Shown: positions 42,549-51,725 of the stretch, in pieces
How the letters are laid out: each line of letters begins with the position of its first letter
How positions within the stretch are numbered: the stretch's first letter is position 1
Source: Povalibacter uvarum
GTDB lineage: Bacteria > Pseudomonadota > Gammaproteobacteria > Steroidobacterales > Steroidobacteraceae
Reading direction: 5' to 3'
DNA length: 64,000 nucleotides
Assembly: GCF_014202975.1 (NCBI RefSeq)
Contig: NZ_JACHHZ010000001.1
Coordinates: forward strand, 1,116,001-1,180,000
Made by a program: the position numbers and the translations under genes
Notes under the pieces: model-generated
The model's database searches: none
Seen by the model: the letters and a program-made list of their open reading frames with translations, nothing else
What the model was told of the DNA's origin: nothing

Positions 42549-43922
42549 GTGCTTCCCATCTTTGATCCGGAACTGATCCGACGCTACGACCGCAACGGTC
42601 CGCGTTATACGTCCTACCCGACGGCGCCGCAGTTTCATGCGGGCTTCGACACGCAGGCGTACCGGACCGCTGCGCTCCTGAGCAACAGCTCCGCTGTGCC
42701 GCTCTCGATCTACGTTCATGTGCCGTTCTGCGCTAATCCCTGCTTCTACTGCGGCTGCAATCGGGTCATTACGCGCAACCGCGATCAGGCCGCCCGGTAC
42801 GTCAAGGCATTGTCAGCCGAGATCGGCATGCATGGCCGGCTCTTTCATCACCATCGTCCCGTGGAGCAGCTCCATTTCGGCGGCGGCACGCCTACGTTCC
42901 TCACGCTCGACCAGATCACCGAGATCATGAGACGTCTCCGCACGGACTTCATGCTGATCGACACACCCGAGCGCGAGTACGGGATGGAGATTGATCCGCG
43001 CACCGTCGATCGGGAAACGATCGAAGGGCTTGCCCAGCTGGGATTCAATCGCATCAGCCTCGGCGTCCAGGATTTCGATCCGCACGTCCAGGAGGCTGTG
43101 AACCGGATCCAGAGCATCGAGCAGACCCGTGAAGTCGTCGAGCATGCGCGCCGGTCCGGGATTCAGCAGATCGGCTTCGACCTGATCTACGGCCTGCCGC
43201 GCCAGACACCGGAGCGGTTCGGAAACACCGTGCGCGAAGTCATCGACATCCGTCCGACGCGAATCGCGGTGTACGGCTACGCGCATCTCCCGGAAGTCTT
43301 CAAAGCGCAGCGTCAGATCCGTCGCTCCGAATTGCCCACGTCGGCCGAGCGGCTGGCACTGCTGCGGCTCACCGTCGATCAGCTCACCCAAGCGGGCTAT
43401 GTCTACATCGGCATGGATCACTTTGCCCTGCCGGACGACAAGCTCGTTCACGCACTTGCCGCCGGCACCCTGCACCGCAATTTCCAGGGCTACTCGTCGC
43501 ACGCGCAGTGCGACCTGATAGGCATGGGCGTGAGCGCGATCGGCAATGTAGGCGACACGTATTCCCAGAACCTGAAGGATCTCGGGGCGTACTACACCGC
43601 GGTCGAACACCGGCAGTTCGCGATCTGCAAGGGACTCAAGCTGAATGCCGACGACCGCGTTCGCCGCGACGTCATCCAGCAGCTGATGTGCAATGGTCGC
43701 GTCGAGTACTCGCGAATCCAGGCGAATCATTGCATCGACTTTCCCGCGTACTTCGCCAGCGAGCTCACCAACCTCGCGCCGATGCAGACGGACGGACTGC
43801 TCAGGGCTACGGACGATTCGATTGAGGTCAGCGACAAGGGCCGCCTGCTCGTTCGCAACATCGCCATGGCGTTCGACGCGTATATGCGGCCCCGACCGGC
43901 GGGCTACTCGGCGGCGATCTGA
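42549..43922 (+). CDS. hemN: Oxygen-independent coproporphyrinogen III oxidase HemN (copy 2)
   Basis: A second radical SAM HemN of 457 residues from a GTG start. It has NGPRYTSYPTAPQFHAGF, the cluster motif VPFCANPCFYCGCNRV (Cys61, Cys65, Cys68, Cys70), LHFGGGTPTFL and IGMGVSAIGNVGDTYSQ. It resembles copy 1 at 29941-31335 throughout, so they are paralogues or one was acquired. Copy 1 has an FNR-type box; this copy has the TACCCCT dyad upstream, suggesting separate control. It immediately precedes the cbb3 oxidase locus, which needs haem. Confidence 0.94.
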   Translation: MLPIFDPELIRRYDRNGPRYTSYPTAPQFHAGFDTQAYRTAALLSNSSAVPLSIYVHVPFCANPCFYCGCNRVITRNRDQAARYVKALSAEIGMHGRLFHHHRPVEQLHFGGGTPTFLTLDQITEIMRRLRTDFMLIDTPEREYGMEIDPRTVDRETIEGLAQLGFNRISLGVQDFDPHVQEAVNRIQSIEQTREVVEHARRSGIQQIGFDLIYGLPRQTPERFGNTVREVIDIRPTRIAVYGYAHLPEVFKAQRQIRRSELPTSAERLALLRLTVDQLTQAGYVYIGMDHFALPDDKLVHALAAGTLHRNFQGYSSHAQCDLIGMGVSAIGNVGDTYSQNLKDLGAYYTAVEHRQFAICKGLKLNADDRVRRDVIQQLMCNGRVEYSRIQANHCIDFPAYFASELTNLAPMQTDGLLRATDDSIEVSDKGRLLVRNIAMAFDAYMRPRPAGYSAAI

Positions 43923-44246
43923 CCCAGAACTGAAAGGCGAAGAATCGGATTCTCCACGGGGGTCACGGGGATCAGCGGGGCGGAAGGAATGCTTCCGGAC
44001 AGCTGGACTCCTGCTGTGGTGCCCGGCTGAAGCCGGACCCACAGGAAGAGGATCTGCCTCGAATTCAGGTATCGCCCGATGTCGCGAACGAGAACCCGTT
44101 CTCATCTTTCCCGCGCGACCCCCGATCACTGAGGGGTACCGCGCAGTCTCTATCGGGCTCCCCGTAATTTCTTCGCGAAGGCCAACCGCTACTGTGCACC
44201 CGCAGCGATGCATCGCTGTTCAACATGGGATGGCATGGGGCTTTCG
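43923..44246. other. Intergenic control region of the cco operon
   Basis: This 324-base gene-free stretch separates hemN copy 2 from ccoN. It contains a single GCCCGGCT..AGCCGGAC hairpin of the composite repeat family at 44015-44043, and AGGGGTACC at 44132-44140 preceded by CCGATCACTG, the reverse of the CGGTACCCCTGATCGG-like site at 39192. The latter lies about 110 bases before ccoN. I see no good FNR-type box. No promoter hexamers are convincing. Confidence 0.6.
44132..44140. promoter_or_regulatory. AGGGGTACC motif upstream of ccoN
   Basis: AGGGGTACC is the reverse complement of GGTACCCCT seen at 39193-39201. CCGATCA occurs just upstream in both sites, directly or with four extra bases between. 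The distance to the ccoN ATG is about 107 bases. Candidate site for the FixJ-like regulator; inference only. Confidence 0.4.
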
Positions 44247-45677
44247 ATGAGCGATACGACGACAACGGGCCGCGCCACGTACAACGATCGTGTCGTACGT
44301 CAGTTTGCAATCATGACAGTGGTCTGGGGCATCGTCGGCATGGCCGTCGGCGTCCTGATCGCCGCACAGCTTCTATGGCCGGCGCTGAATTTCGACCTGC
44401 CGTTTCTCACCTACAGCCGCCTCAGGCCGCTGCATACCAACGCGGTCATCTTCGCGTTCGGCGGCTCCGCTCTCTTCGCGACCTCGTACTACATCGTGCA
44501 GCGGACCTGCCATGCGCGACTCTTCAGTGACCGCCTGGCGGCGTTCACGTTCTGGGGATGGCAGGTCGTCATCGTAGCCGCGGCCATCACCCTGCCGCTC
44601 GGTATCACGCAGAGCAAGGAATACGCGGAGCTCGAGTGGCCGATCGACCTGTTGATCGCCGTCGTGTGGGTCGCATATGCCGTCGTGTTCTTCGGCACGA
44701 TCGTCAAGCGCCAGGTCAAGCACATCTACGTCGCCAACTGGTTCTTCGCGGCGTACATCATCACGATCGCCGTTCTGCACATCGTCAACAACATCGCCAT
44801 TCCCGTCTCGCCGACCAAGTCGTATGTCGTCTACGCCGGCGTGGTCGATGCGATGGTGCAATGGTGGTACGGCCACAACGCGGTGGGCTTCTTCCTGACC
44901 GCCGGCTTCCTCGGAATGATGTACTACTTCGTGCCGAAGCAGGTCGGCCGGCCGGTCTACTCGTACCGCCTTTCGATCGTGCACTTCTGGGCGCTCATCT
45001 CGATCTACATGTGGGCCGGCCCGCATCACCTGCACTACACGTCGCTGCCTGACTGGGCGCAGTCGCTCGGCATGGTGTTCTCGCTGATCCTGCTTGCGCC
45101 GTCGTGGGGCGGGATGCTCAACGGCTTCATGACGATGTCGGGCTCGTGGCACAAGCTGCGCACGGATCCGATTCTCAAGTTCCTCGTCGTCTCGCTGTCT
45201 TTCTACGGCATGTCGACCTTCGAGGGACCGATGATGTCGATCAAGACCGTGAATGCCCTCTCGCACTACACCGACTGGACGATCGGCCACGTGCACTCCG
45301 GCGCGCTCGGCTGGGTTGCCTTCATCAGCATCGCTTCGCTCTACGCCCTGATCCCGAAGCTCTTCGGCAAGACGCAGATGTGGAGCGTGCGATTGATGGA
45401 CGCGCATTTCTGGATCGCGACCATCGGCATCGTGCTGTACGTCACCTCGATGTGGATCGCCGGTGTCATGCAGGGCCTCATGTGGCGCGCAATGAACGAC
45501 GACGGCACGCTGACCTACACGTTCGTCGAATCCCTGAAGGCCACCTATCCCTACTACGCGGTGCGACTCGCAGGCGGCGTCCTGTTCCTCGCTGGCATGG
45601 TGATCATGGCCTACAACGTGATGCGCACAGTCCGCGAGACCAAGCCGGTCGATGTCGCCGTGCTCGCGCCCGCCTGA
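44247..45677 (+). CDS. ccoN: cbb3-type cytochrome c oxidase subunit I CcoN
   Basis: Catalytic haem-copper subunit of the high-affinity cbb3 oxidase in the inner membrane. From ATG 44247 it has 476 residues and about twelve membrane segments. [29 protein letters not shown] carries the low-spin haem His; [29 protein letters not shown] holds the CuB His and the Tyr region; [13 protein letters not shown] gives two further CuB His; [15 protein letters not shown] holds the haem b3/b ligands. It is the first gene of a tight ccoNOQP cluster. Confidence 0.97.
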   Translation: MSDTTTTGRATYNDRVVRQFAIMTVVWGIVGMAVGVLIAAQLLWPALNFDLPFLTYSRLRPLHTNAVIFAFGGSALFATSYYIVQRTCHARLFSDRLAAFTFWGWQVVIVAAAITLPLGITQSKEYAELEWPIDLLIAVVWVAYAVVFFGTIVKRQVKHIYVANWFFAAYIITIAVLHIVNNIAIPVSPTKSYVVYAGVVDAMVQWWYGHNAVGFFLTAGFLGMMYYFVPKQVGRPVYSYRLSIVHFWALISIYMWAGPHHLHYTSLPDWAQSLGMVFSLILLAPSWGGMLNGFMTMSGSWHKLRTDPILKFLVVSLSFYGMSTFEGPMMSIKTVNALSHYTDWTIGHVHSGALGWVAFISIASLYALIPKLFGKTQMWSVRLMDAHFWIATIGIVLYVTSMWIAGVMQGLMWRAMNDDGTLTYTFVESLKATYPYYAVRLAGGVLFLAGMVIMAYNVMRTVRETKPVDVAVLAPA

Positions 45678-45696
45678 TTCCCAGCGAAGGTCTTCC

Positions 45697-46317
45697 ATGA
45701 GTCACGAGATCATCGAGAAACGCATCGGCCTGATGGGCGCCCTGATCGCGATCGTCATCAGCATCGGCGGCCTGGTCGAAATTGCACCGCTGTACGCGCA
45801 GCGATCGGTCGTCGAGCCGGCGCCCGGTGTGAAACCCTACCCACCGCTCGCACTCGAAGGCCGCGACGTCTACGTGCGTGAAGGCTGCTACAACTGCCAC
45901 TCGCAGATGGTGCGGCCATTGCCCGCCGAAACCGAACGCTATGGCCACTACTCACTGGCGGGCGAAGCGGTTTACGACCATCCGTTCCAGTTCGGCTCGA
46001 AGCGAACCGGTCCCGATCTCGCGCGTGTCGGCGGACGCTACTCCGACGAATGGCAGCGCCTTCATCTGATCAATCCGCGCGACGTCGTTCCCGAATCGAA
46101 CATGCCTGGATTTCCCTGGCTCGCGGAACGCCAGCTCGATGCGGCGCTGACACAGACGAAGATGCGGTCGCTGCAGGCGATCGGCGTTCCCTACAGCGCC
46201 GACGAGATCGCGGCGGCGCCTGAGGCTGTCACTGGCAAGACCGAGATGGATGCACTCATCGCGTATCTGCAGGGACTGCGATTCATCAACCCGCCCGCCG
46301 CGGAGGGGCAGCAATGA
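45697..46317 (+). CDS. ccoO: cbb3-type oxidase monohaem cytochrome c subunit CcoO
   Basis: Membrane-anchored cytochrome c of the cbb3 oxidase, 206 residues. One N-terminal membrane helix ([19 protein letters not shown]) precedes the haem motif [16 protein letters not shown] with Cys61, Cys64 and His65 approximately; [17 protein letters not shown] contains the axial Met. GAAGG precedes ATG 45697. It overlaps ccoQ by 4 bases. Confidence 0.97.
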   Translation: MSHEIIEKRIGLMGALIAIVISIGGLVEIAPLYAQRSVVEPAPGVKPYPPLALEGRDVYVREGCYNCHSQMVRPLPAETERYGHYSLAGEAVYDHPFQFGSKRTGPDLARVGGRYSDEWQRLHLINPRDVVPESNMPGFPWLAERQLDAALTQTKMRSLQAIGVPYSADEIAAAPEAVTGKTEMDALIAYLQGLRFINPPAAEGQQ

Positions 46318-46481
46318 CTCTCGGACTCTTTCGTGGACTGCTGACGGCAACGCTGTTCCTCGCCTTCATCACATTGTGGATTTGGGCGTGGAGCAAGCGG
46401 CGCGAACCCGAGTTCAAGGCCGCGGCGATGCTCGCGCTCACCAACGACGAGCCGGTGAATACCCGGAGCGACGCATCATGA
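46314..46481 (+). CDS. ccoQ: cbb3-type oxidase small subunit CcoQ
   Basis: A 55-residue single-helix subunit: [19 protein letters not shown] then [20 protein letters not shown], ending ...NTRSDAS. Small CcoQ/FixQ proteins with one membrane helix and a basic stop-transfer lie between ccoO and ccoP and stabilise the complex. ATGA overlaps join it to ccoO upstream and to ccoP downstream. Confidence 0.93.
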   Translation: MTLGLFRGLLTATLFLAFITLWIWAWSKRREPEFKAAAMLALTNDEPVNTRSDAS

Positions 46482-47440
46482 TGAGCGAACGCGTCAGTCT
46501 CTTCATCATCGCCTTCACGGTCATCAACGTACTTGCGTGCGTCTGGTTGCTGTGGTGGACAGCGAAGTCGCGGGGACCCCAGGCGCCCGAGGGCAGTGCC
46601 GAGCCGGCGCGCGTGGGCCATGTCTGGGACGGTGATCTCGAGGAGTACAACAACCCGCTGCCTCGCTGGTGGCTGTGGCTCTTCGTCATCACCGTGATCT
46701 TCGGCGCCGCGTATCTGTATGTCTTCCCCGGTCTCGGCAACTTCGCTGGGTCCAAACAGTGGTCCTCAGTCGGTGCGTACGAAGCGCAGGCCCGGGAGCG
46801 TGAAGCTCGGCTCGAGCAGCAGTTCGCCGGCATTCACTCCGTCTCCCTGGCAGAGTTGTCGAAAGATCCCGCGGCAATGAGCACCGCCCGTAACCTGTTC
46901 GGAGCGAACTGCTCGACCTGCCATGGATCGGATGCTCGTGGCGCCCAGGGCTTCCCGAATCTCGCCGACAACGATTGGCTGTGGGGCGGCGCGGAAAGCA
47001 CGATTTATGAGTCGATCGCCAACGGTCGTCGCTCGGCAATGCCGGCACTCGGAACAGTGCTCGGACGCGAAGGACTGAACGAAGTCGCCTCGTACGTCGT
47101 CAGCCTGAGCGGAGTGCAGGCCCCCGCCGACTGGATCGCTGCCGGCAAAGAGCGGTTCGCCACACTGTGCGCCGCCTGCCATGGTGCAGATGCCAAGGGC
47201 AACGCTGTCCTAGGTGCACCGAATCTGACAGACAGCATCTGGCTGTTCGGCGGCGACTTCGCGACCGTGCGCACAACCATCGAGAATGGCCGTAACAGCA
47301 CGATGCCCGCGCACGCGAGCCTGCTCGGCGATACGCGAGTGAAGCTGCTCGCTGCCTATGTCTACAGCCTCTCGGCGCAGGAACGGGTAGCAGACGAGAC
47401 GACAGTCCATGGAGGTACGGGCGGTGACGCTTCACCTTGA
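46478..47440 (+). CDS. ccoP: cbb3-type oxidase diheme cytochrome c subunit CcoP
   Basis: A 320-residue membrane-anchored diheme subunit accepting electrons from the bc1 complex or soluble cytochromes. There are two N-terminal membrane helices (SLFIIAFTVINVLACVWLLWW; WWLWLFVITVIFGAAYLYVF) separated by GHVWDGDLEEYNNPLPRWW, the CcoP signature. The haem sites are CSTCHGSDARG and CAACHGADAKG. ATG 46478 overlaps the ccoQ stop; a second ATG follows directly. Confidence 0.97.
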   Translation: MMSERVSLFIIAFTVINVLACVWLLWWTAKSRGPQAPEGSAEPARVGHVWDGDLEEYNNPLPRWWLWLFVITVIFGAAYLYVFPGLGNFAGSKQWSSVGAYEAQAREREARLEQQFAGIHSVSLAELSKDPAAMSTARNLFGANCSTCHGSDARGAQGFPNLADNDWLWGGAESTIYESIANGRRSAMPALGTVLGREGLNEVASYVVSLSGVQAPADWIAAGKERFATLCAACHGADAKGNAVLGAPNLTDSIWLFGGDFATVRTTIENGRNSTMPAHASLLGDTRVKLLAAYVYSLSAQERVADETTVHGGTGGDASP

Positions 47441-47720
47441 GCGTCCGAATCCGCGCGCACGTCGCTGGCCCATGATGCGCCGCGACGTCGCGATCCTGTT
47501 GTGGGCATCATTCCTCGCGGCCTGCGTTGCGACGATGTTCTTCTTCGCGATGTTCGATCCGCTGCTCCTTGCTCACGACGACGCGCCCCCGCGCTGGCTG
47601 AGCGATCGCATGACGGGCTACACCTGCGGTTTCTTCTTTTTCTGGTTCATCGGCGCCACTGCGAGCTTCCTGACGGCCTTCCTGATCGACGCGCGTGCTG
47701 ACGGCCGCGACGAGGTTTGA
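47424..47720 (+). CDS. Small two-helix membrane protein between ccoP and ccoG
   Basis: A 98-residue protein from GTG 47424, chosen because GGAGG at 47411-47415 lies 8 bases upstream; an ATG at 47409 is possible. Two hydrophobic segments (DVAILLWASFLAACVATMFFFAMF; GYTCGFFFFWFIGATASFLTAFL) flank a periplasmic DPLLLAHDDAPPRWLSDR loop. It overlaps ccoP by 17 bases and ends 2 bases before ccoG, so it is part of the operon. It is not CcoH-like in size or topology. The function is unknown; an oxidase assembly or stability role is inferred from position. Confidence 0.75.
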   Translation: MTLHLERPNPRARRWPMMRRDVAILLWASFLAACVATMFFFAMFDPLLLAHDDAPPRWLSDRMTGYTCGFFFFWFIGATASFLTAFLIDARADGRDEV

Positions 47721-47722
47721 TC

Positions 47723-49102
47723 ATGGCGGCCGGTCCCCAGGATGTCCGTCTCTACGAGGCGCAACAGAAGATCTATCCGCGCGAGGTTTCGGGACGCTTC
47801 AACACGCTGCGCGTGATCGCTGTGTGTGTGCTGCTCGGCCTGTTCTATGCTCTTCCTTGGCTGCAATGGGATGGCCACCAGGCGATTCTGTTCGATCTGC
47901 CGCACCGCAAATTCCATATCCTCGGCCTGACCTTCTTCCCGCAGGACTTCTACCTCCTGACATGGCTGCTCGTCATCGCAGCACTGTCCCTGTTCTTCTT
48001 CACCGCACTCGCGGGCCGCCTGTGGTGCGGCTACGCATGTCCGCAAACGGTATGGACAGAGATCTTCGTGTGGATGGAGCGCCTCTTCGAGGGCAACCGG
48101 CTGCAGCGGATGAAGCTCGATGACGCGCCGTGGTCCGCTCGGAAGATTCTTCGCAAGGGCGGCAAGCAGGCGGCATGGCTGACATTCGCCTTCGTCACGG
48201 GCATCACTTTCGTCGGCTACTTCACTCCTGTTCGCGAACTGATCCCCGCGACGTTCTCCGCGTCGCTCGGCGGATGGGAAACGTTCTGGGTGTTGTTCTA
48301 CGGCTTTGCCACATACGGCAACGCGGGCTACATGCGCGAGCAGGTCTGCAAGTACATGTGTCCTTACGCGAGATTCCAGGGCGCAATGTTCGACCGGAAC
48401 ACGCTGCTCATCTCCTACGATACAGTCCGTGGCGAACCGCGCGGATCGCGACGGCGCGGTTCTGATGCCCGCGACCAGGGACTGGGTGATTGCATCGACT
48501 GCACCCTTTGCGTTCAGGTCTGCCCCACTGGCATCGACATCCGCAAAGGATTGCAGCTCGAATGCATCGCGTGCGCGGCCTGCATCGATGCCTGTGACGA
48601 CGTCATGGACCGCATGCAGGCGCCGCGTGGGCTGATTCGCTATGCGACGCACACCTCGATGGCCGGCGGCAAGACCAAGGTGGCTCGTCCGCGGACACTG
48701 ATCTACGGATCGGTCCTACTGCTGCTGATAATCGGCTTCGGCATTGCCGTCGGCCAGCGACGTCTCATCGAGGTCGACGTCCTGCGTGATCGCAATGCGC
48801 TTTATCGGCAGAGCGCGGATGGCCACATCGAGAACGTCTACACGCTGCGCTTCGTCAACAAGGACGAGAACGCTCACTCGTTGAAGCTCGACGTCCGGGG
48901 GCTGGAGGGCGCCGAGGTCGACACCGACGCTCCGGCGCTCGCTGTAGGTGCCGGCCAGATCCTCAGCGTTCCCGTTCGCGTGCGCGTTCCCGCCGGACAG
49001 GTCAGCGGCGGCCATGACATCGAGGTCGTGGCCTCGGCGACCGATCAGTCGGGTATCGAAGTCAGCGCATCCGCGCGCTTCATGGCGCCGGTGAAGAAGT
49101 GA
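47723..49102 (+). CDS. ccoG: cbb3 oxidase accessory iron-sulfur protein CcoG
   Basis: A 459-residue membrane ferredoxin-like protein reported to reduce Cu(II) for cbb3 assembly. The N-terminal PREVSGRFNTLRVIAVCVLLGLFYALPWLQW and RLWCGYACPQTVWTEIFVWMERLFEGNR, KYMCPYARFQGAMFDRNTLLISYDTVRGEPRG are highly characteristic. Two [4Fe-4S] motifs follow: CIDCTLCVQVCPTGIDIR and CIACAACIDACD. The C-terminal ~110 residues are the Ig-like FixG domain. ATG 47723 has GAGG 7 bases upstream. It overlaps ccoI by 4 bases; no ccoH lies between. Confidence 0.96.
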   Translation: MAAGPQDVRLYEAQQKIYPREVSGRFNTLRVIAVCVLLGLFYALPWLQWDGHQAILFDLPHRKFHILGLTFFPQDFYLLTWLLVIAALSLFFFTALAGRLWCGYACPQTVWTEIFVWMERLFEGNRLQRMKLDDAPWSARKILRKGGKQAAWLTFAFVTGITFVGYFTPVRELIPATFSASLGGWETFWVLFYGFATYGNAGYMREQVCKYMCPYARFQGAMFDRNTLLISYDTVRGEPRGSRRRGSDARDQGLGDCIDCTLCVQVCPTGIDIRKGLQLECIACAACIDACDDVMDRMQAPRGLIRYATHTSMAGGKTKVARPRTLIYGSVLLLLIIGFGIAVGQRRLIEVDVLRDRNALYRQSADGHIENVYTLRFVNKDENAHSLKLDVRGLEGAEVDTDAPALAVGAGQILSVPVRVRVPAGQVSGGHDIEVVASATDQSGIEVSASARFMAPVKK

Positions 49103-51567
49103 GTGCCACCTGCTTCCATTGCAATGAGCCGCTTGGGACATCGAAGCTGACGGCGATCGTCGGCGATCGCGACGAGCCAGTGTGCTGCGCGGGCTGTCGT
49201 GCTGTTGCCGAGCTCATCGCTGGCGCGGGGTTCTCCCAGTACTACGCCGTCCGTTCTCAAGCTCCTTCGCGACCGGAAGCCGCGTTGCTGCAGGCAGACA
49301 CCTGGAGTGCCTTCGAGAACCCGGCGGTTGCAGCGACGATCACGCAACGTACCGGCGACACGGACGCGGTTACCCTCGGAATCGATGGATTGCGTTGCGC
49401 CGCATGTGCCTGGTTGATCGACAAGGTGGTCGGTGCCCTCGACGGCGTGCAGGAAGTGTCCACGAACCTGGCGACGGGTCGCGTGCACGTTCGATGGCGG
49501 AATTCGCGTCTGAGCCTCGCCGAGGTGATGCGTGCGATCGCACGGGCTGGCTACCGACCCTTCCCACCGGGCGACCTCAGTATTGCCGAGCACCAGCAGA
49601 GCGAACGGCGTTCGTCACTTCGCCACCTGGCCGTCGCAGCGTTCGGCATGATGCAGGTGATGATGTTCGCCGTCGCCAGCTACAGCGCCGAGCTCAATGG
49701 CGAGATCATCGATCCGGAACTGCTCTCCTTTTTCTCACTCGTCAGCATGCTGGTCGCAACGCCGGTCATGTTCTATACGGGCATGCCGATTCTCAGTGGC
49801 GCCGTGCGAAGCGTGCGATTGCGAACGATCAGCATGGATGTGCCGGTCGCATCGGCCCTCGTACTGGCCTACGGCGCGAGCGTCTACAGCACGTTGACCG
49901 GACGACTCGGCGACCTGTACTTCGACTCGGTCACGATGTTCATCTTCTTCGTCACGCTAGGACGCTTTGTGCAGATGAGCGTTCGACATCGCACGACGGG
50001 CATTACCGATGCACTCGCACGACAGATGCCGTCGGTCGCCCATCGGATTCGCGATGGGGTTGCCGAAAGCATTCCAGCGGCGTCCCTCGCGCTCGGTGAC
50101 ATCGTGCTGGTGAAACGCGGCGAAATCGTGCCGGCCGACGGCGCCCTGATCGACGACGAGGCCAGTGTGGACGAGTCGTTGCTGACGGGCGAATCGCTGG
50201 CGGTCCGGCGTATGCGAGGCGCCGTCATCACCGGCGGGAGTCTCAATGTCGGTCATCCGTTCTCGATGCGACTGACGGCGGCACCGAGCCAATCAGTCGT
50301 CGCACACATCGTAGCGCTGCTCGAACGCGCACAGGGCCAACGGCCTGTGATTTCTGCGGCGGCGGATCGCGCCTCGCGACGCTTCCTGATCGCGGTCATC
50401 GTCTCGGCGGTTGCCACGGCGGCGGGCTGGATGATCGTCGACTCTTCCCAGGCCTTCGGCGCGACGCTGGCGGTGCTGGTCGTTGCATGCCCGTGCGCGT
50501 TCGCTATCGCGATGCCTGCAGCGACGTCCGCCGGGATCGCCGCCCTCGCGCGCAAGGGCGTGCTTGTGAGCAATCCCGCCGCGCTGGAAGCACTTGCAGC
50601 CGTCGACCGGGCTGTAGTCGACAAGACGGGAACGCTGACGCACGGACGGTTGCGCATTGCTCGGACACACGTCGCTCCAGGTGTCGACAGGATCTGGTGC
50701 CAGACTATGGCCGCTGCACTGGAGAGCTCGTCCGAGCATCCGATCGCGAAGGCGTTCCGGCTCGAATCCAGTGACCTGCCGGCGACGAACAACGTGCGCG
50801 TCCACGCCGGACTGGGTATCGAGGGCATTGTCCACGGCACGCAGTACCGACTCGGCACCCGCAAGTTCATATCGTTGCCGATCGATGTTCTTCCCGATCC
50901 CCAGCCAGCGAGCACGGTAGTCCTGCTCGCCGACGAGCATCGGATCCTCGCGCAGTTCGAACTCCAGGATGAGCTGCGTTCCACTGCTCCGGCCTGCGTG
51001 AACTCTCTGGGCAACCACGGCATCGCCACGGCGATCCTGAGTGGGGACCGGCTCAGCGCCGTTGAAGCCGTCGGCGACTCTTGCGGCATTTCCGAGCGAC
51101 ACGCCGCCTGTTCACCGGAAGAGAAGCTCGAGCGCTTGCGAGCACTTCAGTCCCAGGGTCACCGGGTGCTCGCCGTCGGAGACGGCGTCAATGACGCGCC
51201 CCTGCTTGGCGCTGCAGACGTTTCCGTCGCGATGGGACGCGGGACGGCCCTGGCTCATTCGAGCGCGGACATGATCCTCATGAACGAGGATCTGCGCGCC
51301 CTGCCGGCCGCGATTGATTTCACACGGCGCGTCCGTCGAATCGTTCGTCAGAATCTGTTCTGGGCGGCAGCCTACAACTTCGGATCGTTGCCGCTGGCTG
51401 CGTTCGGCCTCGTTCCGCCGTGGGTGGCCGCGCTCGGCATGTCCCTGAGCTCGATTCTGGTGATCGCAAACGCGACACGGCTGTTGCCGAAACGGTCGGC
51501 CGCCGAGCGTTCGAGGTTCTCCTCGAGCCGCGGCAGTTCCCTTCCTGCACAGGCGTACGGATCATGA
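49099..51567 (+). CDS. ccoI: Copper-exporting P-type ATPase CcoI for cbb3 oxidase assembly
   Basis: An 822-residue P1B ATPase that supplies copper for the cbb3 oxidase. The N-terminus has a cysteine-rich module (CFHCNEPLG...CCAGCRAVAEL), then a heavy-metal-associated domain with LRCAACAWLIDKV. Membrane metal site Cys464-Pro-Cys466 (VVACPCAFAIAMP), phosphorylation Asp508 (DKTGTLTHG), SSEHPIA and GDGVNDAPLLGAADVSVAMG are visible. The GTG start overlaps the ccoG stop. The N-terminal module and position identify FixI/CcoI rather than a detoxifying CopA. Confidence 0.95.
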   Translation: MSATCFHCNEPLGTSKLTAIVGDRDEPVCCAGCRAVAELIAGAGFSQYYAVRSQAPSRPEAALLQADTWSAFENPAVAATITQRTGDTDAVTLGIDGLRCAACAWLIDKVVGALDGVQEVSTNLATGRVHVRWRNSRLSLAEVMRAIARAGYRPFPPGDLSIAEHQQSERRSSLRHLAVAAFGMMQVMMFAVASYSAELNGEIIDPELLSFFSLVSMLVATPVMFYTGMPILSGAVRSVRLRTISMDVPVASALVLAYGASVYSTLTGRLGDLYFDSVTMFIFFVTLGRFVQMSVRHRTTGITDALARQMPSVAHRIRDGVAESIPAASLALGDIVLVKRGEIVPADGALIDDEASVDESLLTGESLAVRRMRGAVITGGSLNVGHPFSMRLTAAPSQSVVAHIVALLERAQGQRPVISAAADRASRRFLIAVIVSAVATAAGWMIVDSSQAFGATLAVLVVACPCAFAIAMPAATSAGIAALARKGVLVSNPAALEALAAVDRAVVDKTGTLTHGRLRIARTHVAPGVDRIWCQTMAAALESSSEHPIAKAFRLESSDLPATNNVRVHAGLGIEGIVHGTQYRLGTRKFISLPIDVLPDPQPASTVVLLADEHRILAQFELQDELRSTAPACVNSLGNHGIATAILSGDRLSAVEAVGDSCGISERHAACSPEEKLERLRALQSQGHRVLAVGDGVNDAPLLGAADVSVAMGRGTALAHSSADMILMNEDLRALPAAIDFTRRVRRIVRQNLFWAAAYNFGSLPLAAFGLVPPWVAALGMSLSSILVIANATRLLPKRSAAERSRFSSSRGSSLPAQAYGS

Positions 51568-51725
51568 GCATTCTTTTCACTCTCATCCCGCTCAGCCTCC
51601 TCCTCGTCGTGTTCGCCGGCTGGGCCTTCTTCTGGGCGGTCGATCGCGGCCAGTTCGACGATCTCGATTCGCCGGCGTGGGAGATCCTGTCCGACAACGC
51701 CACGGACAAAGAGCCGGAAGAATGA
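51564..51725 (+). CDS. ccoS: cbb3-type oxidase assembly protein CcoS
   Basis: A 53-residue protein: SILFTLIPLSLLLVVFAGWAFFWAV followed by DRGQFDDLDSPAWEIL. The single helix and the W.AV..GQFDDL..P pattern are diagnostic for CcoS/FixS, required for cofactor insertion into cbb3 oxidase. ATGA overlaps couple it to ccoI and to the next gene. Confidence 0.95.
   Translation: MSILFTLIPLSLLLVVFAGWAFFWAVDRGQFDDLDSPAWEILSDNATDKEPEE

Noticed and set aside
42813-44213. Minus-strand open frame of 466 codons
   Set aside because: It is antisense to hemN copy 2, whose motifs are unambiguous.
44016-44246. FNR-type box upstream of ccoN
   Set aside because: No TTGAT-N4-ATCAA-like site with fewer than three mismatches was found in this stretch.
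44373-45698. Minus-strand open frame of 441 codons
   Set aside because: It is antisense to ccoN; highly charged His/Arg/Asp composition typical of the reverse of a membrane protein gene.
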